The notes under the pieces were generated by a model. That model was not told where the DNA came from. It made no database searches and saw nothing but the letters and a program-made list of their open reading frames with translations. Below, piece after piece: positions 57,428 through 64,000 of a stretch of DNA of 64,000 bases. Origin of the DNA: Anomaloglossus baeobatrachus (lineage: Eukaryota; Chordata; Amphibia; Anura; Aromobatidae); contig NC_134358.1 in NCBI RefSeq assembly GCF_048569485.1, positions 549,701,597-549,765,596 of the forward strand, given 5' to 3'. Position 1 is the stretch's first letter. Each line of letters opens with the position of its first letter. A program made the position numbers and the translations under genes.

Positions 57428-59503
57428 ATGTGCCTGGGCGGTCCGCTTGGAAAATTGGAAGCGCCGCCATATTGCCACCATGAAAAGCGCGCTGAAAAAC
57501 AACAGCAGCCCGCGCTGGGAGAAGTTACCGCCCACGAAGAGGTGTGGCTACCCAGAGATCCCCTGCAGAGTTCTGACCTCGCTTGTGAAGAGAGCGGAAG
57601 CGTCCAGAGACGTCGGGACAGAAAGGGAGCCAGAAGCCTGCTGCTGGGAGAGGAGCTGCTGAAAGAGGCAGAGCGGAAACTGAACAGCTTGCTACTAGAG
57701 GCAACGACGAGTCCACTGCTGGGAAATCGTGCAGAAGACGGCGCAGAAGAAATGGCGTCTGACCGCAGAAACCCAGAACCGGGCTCCGCTGCCTGGTGGT
57801 ATCGGGAGCTGGCCCAGTTCTGCGACCGACTGGAGACCCGGGTCGTGGAGCAGATCCGAGAAGAACGCATGGAACTTCTGGAGATGGCTGCCGCGGTTCA
57901 GGCCTATGAGAGGGGAACCGCACGACGAGTGCCAGACCGGACGGCGACGACTCAGACCCCGATGCTGCCACCGATGGGTGAGTCCAGTATTACCCCTGCC
58001 GGCCCGGATGCCCCGACCCCTGCTGCCACGCCCGCGGTCCCTGAAGAGGCGCCCGGCGCGGCGACGCTGAGCCAGGCCGCAGCCACGCCAGGTGCGGCCC
58101 GCCAAGCCCAGGCCGCCGCAGCGATGCCCTGCTCGGCCCGCCAAGCCCCGGCCGCCGCAGCGATGCCCTGCTCGGCCCTTCAAGCCCCGGCCGCAGCGAT
58201 GCCCTGCTCGGCCCGCCAAGCCCCGGCCGCCGCAGCGATGCCCTGCTCGGCCCGTCAAGCCCCGGCCGCCGCAGCGATGCCCTGCTCGGCCCGCCAAGCC
58301 CCGGCCGCCGCAGCGATGCCCTGCTCGGCCCACCAAGACCCGGTCCCTGCAGCGACGCCCAGCCCAGCCTGCACAGATCCCATCGCAGCTGCGACGCCGA
58401 TCCAGGCCGCCGCCATACAGGGCGCGGCCCGCCAAGACCAGGCCGCCGCCATACAGGGCGCGGCCCGCCAAGACCAGGCCGCCGCCATGCCGAGCGCGGC
58501 CCGCCAAGACCAGGCCGCCGCCATACAGGGCGCGGCCCGCCAAGAGATTGCATCACCATTTTCCCCGGCCTGCAAGGCCAGAGCAGACACCGCTCCCCAG
58601 TCCAAAGAGGTCCCTGCTGGAAAGCCCACGCTGGGGGAGGACCCCGAATACTGGAAGCTGAAGGCTGATCTAGAGGCCCAGTTCCCACAAGAGATGGTGG
58701 ATCGGTATCTGCTCCCTCCGCACACCCCCAAGAGGATTCCGGCAACCCCTGCAGCAACCACGCCAAAGAGTCCCCCGCCTGGGCCTGCTGAAGAAAGCCC
58801 GTCCCCAGCACTGCCACCAAAGGAGTGCCAAGAAGAACTAAGGGGGAGAGGAGGCCAGGAAGCTGAGGAGCTGACTCAGGAGCCACCAGCAGTGGATTCA
58901 TATCCCGAGCCGGAGATGTTGCCCTATTCCCGCTGGGACGAGGAAGACCTGACACCTTCTGCTGAGGAAGATCTGCCCCAAAGCCTCACCTGGGAGCTTG
59001 TAAGCTGCACTTCGCAGAATCCAGCCCGCAAGACACAGCGCCGCAGTAGAACCCAGTCTTTCCCTGCACCGCCATCCCCAGAGCAGAGAGAAGTCACGGC
59101 CAGAGACCTACAAGAAAAACGGTTCCTGAGAAGGTCCAAAGCCCAGGTCAGAGGACCCCTTTGTAAAGGAGTAGTGGAGGACTTCAGCCTAAAGTCAGGA
59201 TACGGGTTCATTGTTGCACCTGGTATCAAAGAAGGTATCTTCGTCAATAGAAGAGATGTGAGAGCTCATCTGCCCAGAGGACACCCTGGCAGAAACTTAA
59301 AAATGGGAGACTCCGTACAGTTCACCATGCACCAAGGAGAAAGAGGGTGGTATGCGCTAGATGTAGTGCCATGTCCCAAAGAAGAAGAAAGAAAAGACAA
59401 AGGACCTACTGACGAGACAACTACAGATGAGGAAAAAGGTCAAGAAAGCAACAGGTGCCGCAGCCCTACAGGCCCAAGCCCTGGTGAAGAGGAGTCTGCA
59501 TAA
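57428..59503 (+). CDS. Ala-rich protein with C-terminal cold-shock domain, LTR-element encoded
   Basis: 691 codons from the ATG at 57428 (MCLGGPLGKLEAPPY). Order, numbered from the GTG two codons earlier: residues 1-115 charged and helical; about 120-185 a helical module (WWYRELAQFCDRLETRV, MAAAVQAYERGTA) closing in TTQTP; about 190-380 an Ala/Pro region with about seven 13-residue repeats (PCSARQAPAAAAM) and about four 12-residue repeats (GAARQDQAAAI); about 385-560 a Pro/Glu-rich acidic region; 582-650 a cold-shock domain; then a charged tail. The domain starts KGVVEDF, has the RNP1-type SGYGFI, the RNP2-type GIFVNRRDV, a long loop with HPGRNLKMGD, and the last strands SVQFTMHQGERGWYALDV, as in Y-box proteins. 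Cold-shock domains bind single-stranded RNA or DNA. A role in packaging or protecting element RNA is inference. Confidence 0.85.
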   Translation: MCLGGPLGKLEAPPYCHHEKRAEKQQQPALGEVTAHEEVWLPRDPLQSSDLACEESGSVQRRRDRKGARSLLLGEELLKEAERKLNSLLLEATTSPLLGNRAEDGAEEMASDRRNPEPGSAAWWYRELAQFCDRLETRVVEQIREERMELLEMAAAVQAYERGTARRVPDRTATTQTPMLPPMGESSITPAGPDAPTPAATPAVPEEAPGAATLSQAAATPGAARQAQAAAAMPCSARQAPAAAAMPCSALQAPAAAMPCSARQAPAAAAMPCSARQAPAAAAMPCSARQAPAAAAMPCSAHQDPVPAATPSPACTDPIAAATPIQAAAIQGAARQDQAAAIQGAARQDQAAAMPSAARQDQAAAIQGAARQEIASPFSPACKARADTAPQSKEVPAGKPTLGEDPEYWKLKADLEAQFPQEMVDRYLLPPHTPKRIPATPAATTPKSPPPGPAEESPSPALPPKECQEELRGRGGQEAEELTQEPPAVDSYPEPEMLPYSRWDEEDLTPSAEEDLPQSLTWELVSCTSQNPARKTQRRSRTQSFPAPPSPEQREVTARDLQEKRFLRRSKAQVRGPLCKGVVEDFSLKSGYGFIVAPGIKEGIFVNRRDVRAHLPRGHPGRNLKMGDSVQFTMHQGERGWYALDVVPCPKEEERKDKGPTDETTTDEEKGQESNRCRSPTGPSPGEEESA
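57463..57482 (+). promoter_or_regulatory. YY1-like motif overlapping an ideal Kozak ATG (copy 2)
   Basis: GCCGCCATATTG (57463-57474) then GCCACCATG. The ATG at 57480 opens a 60-codon frame (MKSALKNNSSPRW) ending at 57662, overlapping the long protein in another frame. The same arrangement exists at 29239-29258. Confidence 0.55.
59165..59371 (+). other. Cold-shock domain within the LTR-element protein
   Basis: 69 codons. Compared from memory with YBX proteins, the last half (GD..V.F....GE.G..A..V) and loop length fit the Y-box type. The GP..KGV start recalls CARHSP1/CSDC2. The usual Trp of KWFN is replaced (VEDF). No intron-like interruption is present, as expected for capture from an mRNA. 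Confidence 0.8.
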
Positions 59504-60121
59504 GTTCAAGTAAAGTACAGCAAGTTTTGACCAGTTGGAAAGTTTGTTTTGCAACGTTTTAAAAGTTCAAGTATGTGCCCACATAAACTTGTGTGAGAAA
59601 ACCATAAACCTTAAGGCTATGAACTGGCTATAGCCACAAACTCTCGCAGTGTAAATAGTTACACCAGAGGGCACCACCACCACCAGAGTCAGCCTGTTTA
59701 GGGGCTTGGCTCGTCTGCAACCAGGAGGAGCCCGTCCGTATATAGGGCCTTGGCTCACCTGCGACCAGAGAGCATGCCTGTTTATGGGGCCTGGCTCTCC
59801 ACCACAAAGAGGGTACCTGGTCAGCACCAACTGTGGAGGCCGCCTCTACATCCTGCCAGAAGAGGCTGAAGGCGCGGATCCACCAGGCCAGGTATACCCT
59901 GAAGACCACCAGCCCATGAAAGCCGCCTCTACATCCTGCCAGAAGTGGCTGAAGGCGCGGCCAACGTGAGAGGGTTTTGGGTGGGTTAACGGACTTGTGG
60001 GTGGAGGGTGGTGATGTATGGTACCTGGTGCTTTTAAAATGTTTTACATGTTTTAATGTTTTATGCATTTTAAAATGTTGTCTTGCAGCCCGAGGACGTG
60101 CTGGTGATAACTAAGGGGGAA

Positions 60122-61366
60122 TGTGGCGCCCCTGACCTGGTCAGGCACCACTGAGTACTGCACCCATGCTGGGGACAGTACAACACAGGTAATCCAGAAG
60201 GCTGACCGGGGTGTGGAACACAGGCGCATAGTGATCAGGTCTCACACATGTACCCATGAGAGGACCCCTGGGGATCCCAGGAGGGGGAAAAGCCTTCACC
60301 TTCACTGGAATAGTGGAGGGGGCCAAAAGCCTCCATCTCCTCTCAAGGGGTGTGGTAAGAGAATCTGGTTGCTAGGTGGCGTAGGCAGGCACAAAGGGAA
60401 AAGAGAAGGAGGAGTAAACAGTCTAGAGTCTGCAGCAGAGTGTGGAGGAGTGAGGAGCAGGAAAGTGAGGCTCTGACAGGAGCAGCAGTGAAGGTCCCAG
60501 ATGTGAGCCGGTTCAGAGCAGAGTCCAGGGAGCTCCGAGGAGCTGACCCCTTCCCCTGGGCTGCTGTAGTCTGACAGCGTCCGCGCAGTGGCTACCGACG
60601 GGGGAGAACGGTCAACTAGGAGTGCTACCCGAAACCCATCTCAGCTAGAGAGAAGAGCACGGAGTGGGAAGTAAGGAGACTGCTGGAGAGTACCAGGCCC
60701 AAACGGGCGGCAGATCCCGAAGCGGAGATAGATTCAGCTTTCTTTTGCTAAACCTGCCGGTGTGGGGCTCTCAAAGCCCACGCCACAACACCACAAAAGC
60801 CGCAGCCACGTAGCCACAGTTAGGGCCCATAGGTCACAGGAGGCAAGCAGCTGGAGTGGCCTGGCCCAGGCGACAAGCACACGGCAAACGAAGGGGAGAG
60901 AGGCTTCAGCATCTTCCCTGGGTGACCCCCATAGGGACTCAAAGTCGGGGTTACCCCAAACCACCAAGGGCTAAGGAAGGCGAGTTAGTAGTCACCCTCA
61001 CAAGTCAGCCTGAAGGATACCTGATTCCCGCCTGGTTCATCCCAGCTACGCCCGGGTTACTCACCCTGCCACCTGAAGTGAGTAAAAACCCTGAAAGACA
61101 TTCTGCCTGTGTGGAGTTATTCTGCGCCTTGTGGTACTACGCACCTACACAGGGCCCTGGGGCTTGCCTCACTCTCAGGAGGCTATTCCAACTAACTGCA
61201 CTCACCATCAGCCCCAGGCGTCCCTCAACCTGCAGTGGCGGTCCCCACTGACCGCAATACTGAGAGTGGCGTCACGACAAGAAGAAGATCTCCTACCTGT
61301 GACCAGATCCAGCTGAGTGGAGTCCCTGAAGGTAATGCACCGACACAACACCTGTGGGGCTTCACA
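60122..61366 (+). repeat. 3' LTR of copy 2
   Basis: 1245 bp, practically identical to 56134-57378. Confidence 0.95.
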
Positions 61367-61519
61367 ATGACTCTGTGGATATGGTGGAGGAGGAGGGCAA
61401 AGAAAAAAAAGATCCACAGATGTCATCTTGTGTCTAGAGACTGAAATGCTAACCACTCAGCCACCGTGCTGCCCTACCAAATGTACGAGAGAGGAGGGTC
61501 CTCAAAAACGTATGAGTAA

Positions 61520-62000
61520 TGCGGGCTTTACACGGTACGATCTATCGTGCGATTTCACAATCGATCGTACCCGCCCCCGTCGCTGCCCGTGTCGCACAAA
61601 GTCGTTAAACCCCTGTCACATGTACTTACCTGCTGAGCGACCTCGCTGTGGGCGGCGAACATCCTCTTCCTGAAGGGGGAGGGACGTTCGGCGTCACAGA
61701 GCGGCCGGCCAATAGAAGCGGAGGGGCAGAGATAAGCAGTACATAAACATCCCGCCCACCTCCTTTCCGCATTGCCGGCGGGATGCAGGTAAGCTGTGTT
61801 CATCGTTCCCGGGGTGTCACACGGAGCGACGTGTGCTGCCATGGGAATGATGAACAACCTGCACCAGGATTTGTGAGCGATACTGCGTCGCTCGGAGGTG
61901 TCACACGAGACGACGTCGTGTACGATGCCGGATGTGAGTCACGAAAACCGTGACCCCCGACGATGCATCGCACGATCGGTCGTCTCGTGTAAAGCCCGCA
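61520..62000 (-). mobile_element. Harbinger-like MITE in the Kunitz intron
   Basis: Ends TGCGGGCTTTACACGGTACG and CGTGTAAAGCCCGCA, with TAA on both sides (61517-61519, 62001-62003). The interior block GGCCAATAGAAGCGGAGGGG links it to the copies at 9507, 34860, 35472 and 36393. Confidence 0.9.
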
Positions 62001-62344
62001 TAAGGGTTGCCTGATGGCCCTCTAAAAATTTTGGTTGATGGCCTCATGATAACTCTGTGGATATGCTGGCGTAGGAAGAGAAGGCCAAAAAAAAAATAAG
62101 AGCCCAAGAGGCCAGTGCAGTGTGTCCATAGTCAGTGTAGAGGGAGCAATTTTTGGGCTGCATTTTTAGACCTGCTGGTACAATAATCAACCAAGCAGTC
62201 CTGATTACACTCCACTCTAGAGTAGATTAATACAGCCACTCATAAATTAACCCCTTCATTATCTTGGACTTATATATACATCCAAGGTCGTGTCCCCCCA
62301 GCTACCGCGGGCTGCGGCGGTGAGCCTGCAGTAATCCCCGCACA

Positions 62345-62715
62345 TGTCTGCTGATCTAACCTGCAGATGTCTGTATAGAGAGCGGAGAAAAAAACCTGCA
62401 GATGTATCTTTAGAGAGCGGAGGGAAAAACCTGCAGATGTGTCTGTATAGAGAACGGAGGGAAAACCTGCAGATGTGTCTTTATAGAGAGCGGAGGGAAA
62501 AACCTGCAGATGTGTCTATATAGAGAGTGCAGGGAAAGACCTGCAGATGTGTCTTTATAGAGAGCGGAGGGGAAAAACCTGTAGATTTGTCTTTATAGAG
62601 AGTGGAGGGAAAAACCTGCAGATGTGTCTGTATAGAGAGCAGAGGGAAAAACCTGCAGATGTGTCTGTATAGAGAGCAGAGGGAAAAACATGCAGATGTG
62701 TCTGTATAGAGAGTG
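62345..62715. repeat. Minisatellite, unit about 41 bp
   Basis: About nine copies of AACCTGCAGATGTGTCTGTA then TAGAGAGCGGAGGGAAA, with small variants. It lies in the Kunitz intron. Confidence 0.93.
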
Positions 62716-63540
62716 GATGGAAACTACTGGTTTCACCTGCATATGTATCAAGGCTTTAATTCCGAGCTATGCCTGATTCACCTATCACATGAGCTAGTTT
62801 CTGCACATACTGTATACAGAAATAGTAGAAAGAAGGATTCACCAGCACTCAGGTCCCGGCAGAAATTTTCTTTAAAATGAAAATTCTTTATTCACATATT
62901 CGTAAAAAGTCCATACTGCCCATGTTGACATGAAATGACCGGAAGCAGCAAAATCGCGTCACATGACCGCTCTGAGCCGGGGGAGAGGGGCTGACAGCAG
63001 GGCAGGTAAGTGGTCTCTATCTACTTACCTGCCCCAATGTAGCCCAATAGGGTAATAATAAAAAAAAGTCAAAATAAGCCGGATAACCCCTTTAAGGACC
63101 GTCCATATTGTAAGGTATATGATGAAGTGGTTGGATGACTTTCGCAGTCTTTGATCAAAAATCGCTAAGTATCTTACCTTTTTTTTAATGTTTATTGTAA
63201 TATTTCATGTATTCACTAATTGCAGTGTGCTGCTGCACCGTGTTATATACGTCTGTATATTGGCCACATGGCGAATCTTAGTTCAGTACAAAAGGTGCGC
63301 GGATCTTATGTTTTCTTTCTTTCTTGCTCTTTTTTTTCTCTTTTTGTTGCAGTATTTGGTAATTGTCGGCTACAATGTCTGGCATTTATGGGTTTGCTTT
63401 AGACTTTGCTGTTTTCATGTATAGATTTCTTTCATGTGTCAAACAAAGGGGGAAACCTAAATAACGGGAGGGCTTCTCTTCAGTTCAGCACAAGGGGCAT
63501 TGTTATGTAGTGTTACAACAATAATTCCCTAACCACGTTT
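62716..63540. other. Right part of the Kunitz intron, no further feature
   Basis: It contains a short piece resembling the right end of the TTAA MITE family (GGATAACCCCTTTAAGG near 63080) and T-rich runs. The open frames here have no supported function. Confidence 0.4.
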
Positions 63541-63547
63541 ATTCCAG

Positions 63548-63720
63548 ATGATGATTGTGAGTCACCTGTGATCGTCGGAAAATGTAGGGCCTCTTTCAAA
63601 CGATATTTCTATAACGTAGAAACAAAAACTTGTGAACCATTTATATATTCCGGCTGTCGTGGAAATAATAACAGATATATATCCCTGAGCGAATGTGAGC
63701 AAGCCTGCGGAGAAAAGTAA
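63548..63720 (+). CDS. Secreted Kunitz inhibitor, exon 2 (Kunitz/BPTI domain)
   Basis: An acceptor (TTTATTCCAG) precedes 63548. Read in the phase set by exon 1, it gives DDDCESPVIVGKCRASFKRY and on to CEQACGEK. The six cysteines are spaced 8-15-7-12-3, exactly the Kunitz/BPTI pattern. The YFYN and GGC-equivalent (SGCRGNNNRY) blocks are conserved. The P1 residue after the second Cys is Arg with Ala at P1', which predicts inhibition of trypsin-like serine proteases. The frame ends in TAA at 63718-63720, making a 79-residue preprotein. A strong donor (AAAA/GTAAGG at 63717) overlaps this stop, so another exon beyond the window is possible. Frog skin and egg secretions contain such inhibitors. The tissue of expression is not visible here. 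Confidence 0.9.
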
Positions 63721-63747
63721 GGTGGGTGTTATTCAATACTTTGATAC

Positions 63748-63780
<33 letters not shown>

Positions 63781-63858
63781 GGGATAGATAGATAGATAGA
63801 TAGATAGAGGGATAGATAGATAGATAGAGGGATAGATAGATAGATAGATAGATAGAGG

Positions 63859-63944
<86 letters not shown>

Positions 63945-64000
63945 GGGATAGATAGATAGATAGATAGATAGAGGGATAGATAGATAGATAGAGGGATAGA
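63748..64000. repeat. (GATA)n microsatellite with GAGGGATA interruptions
   Basis: Tandem GATA with periodic GAGG steps. It runs to the window edge, just after the Kunitz exon. Confidence 0.97.

Larger units (their letters stand above)
56134..61366 (+). mobile_element. Short LTR retrotransposon encoding a cold-shock domain (copy 2)
   Basis: LTRs of 1245 bp each (56134-57378, 60122-61366). ATGA is duplicated outside (56130-56133, 61367-61370). The primer-binding-like TGGCGTCACGAACAGGAT is at 57381-57398 and the purine tract CTAAGGGGGAA ends at 60121. I noticed one difference between the LTRs (near 57279 against 61267), so the insertion is extremely young and may be polymorphic. It has a single long open frame (57428-59503) with no gag, protease or polymerase motif but with a C-terminal cold-shock domain. 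It looks whole as a non-autonomous element. It lies in the Kunitz gene intron in the sense direction. Confidence 0.95.
55912..62110. repeat. ~200-bp tandem duplication interrupted by two insertions
   Basis: The unit GGTTGAGGGCCTCATGATGA, CTCTGTGGATATGGTGGAGG, CACCGTGCTGCCCTACCAAA, GAGAGAGGAGGGTCCTC, GATGGCCCTCCAAAAATTAT occurs at 55912-56115. It occurs again starting at 56116, broken by the LTR element and the Harbinger-like MITE and ending near 62030. It starts a third time at 62030-62110. The copies let the insertion points be read exactly. Confidence 0.8.
55628..63547 (+). other. Phase-1 intron of the Kunitz gene
   Basis: 7920 bp from GT (55628) to AG (63547). More than 70 percent of it is mobile or repeated DNA: the short LTR element at 56134-61366 in the same orientation as the gene, a Harbinger-like MITE at 61520-62000, a tandem duplication of about 200 bp, and a minisatellite at 62345-62715. 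Confidence 0.75.

Noticed and set aside
57990-58955. Long minus-strand frame of 321 codons
   Set aside because: Shadow of the repeat region in the frame at 57428-59503. It has no start context or domain and its repeats mirror the plus frame.
59165-59371. The possibility that the cold-shock domain is a host exon disrupted by the element
   Set aside because: It lies between the two LTRs, in one uninterrupted frame with the element's own repeat region, with no splice sites around it. Capture by the element fits better.

Overview
The window looks like a repeat-rich vertebrate chromosome segment, most likely from a frog or toad. Frog origin is inferred from the mix of CR1 and L2 LINEs, a Penelope-like element, Tc1/mariner copies, many TTAA- and TWA-flanked MITEs, and several young LTR retrotransposons. 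There are no bacterial-style genes and no rRNA or tRNA genes. The only host gene I can support is a small secreted Kunitz-type protease inhibitor: a signal-peptide exon at 55561-55627 and a Kunitz-domain exon at 63548, separated by an intron of about 7.9 kb that is filled with mobile DNA.

Layout. 1-8 kb: a minisatellite (1385-2695) that seems to have grown from an L2 LINE 3' end, a piggyBac-type MITE (3085-4263), and a large inverted repeat whose left arm holds a Tc1-like transposon (4724-6392). 8-20 kb: MITEs including one nested pair, minisatellites, an L2 3' fragment, a Tc1-like copy with a nearly intact transposase (14499-16151), and a degenerate hammerhead-like motif. 20-33 kb: two short LTR retrotransposons of one superfamily (19970-23714 minus, 28001-32335 plus) with a minisatellite split by a Tigger-like MITE between them. 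34-46 kb: a pile of nested insertions in which an old Ty3/gypsy fossil is interrupted by a Harbinger-like MITE, a hAT MITE and a young chromovirus (39108-44924), followed by a solo LTR. 47.8-55.1 kb: the 3' part of a Penelope-like element with a hammerhead-like motif, then a CR1 LINE split by a young short LTR element (50572-53814). 55.5-64 kb: the Kunitz gene, with a third short LTR element (56134-61366) and a Harbinger-like MITE in its intron.

The most interesting system is the short LTR family (28001, 56134, 19970 and the solo LTR at 45063). Its members share 4-bp target duplications, a common primer-binding-site-like motif and purine tract, and a YY1-like motif near the start of the internal region. 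They carry one long open frame instead of recognisable gag-pol. The copy at 56134-61366 encodes a cold-shock domain near the C-terminus, which looks like a captured host RNA-binding module. A second unusual short element (50572-53814) carries gag, protease and a chromodomain-like tail in a single frame with no polymerase seen. Both types would depend on enzymes supplied by other elements.
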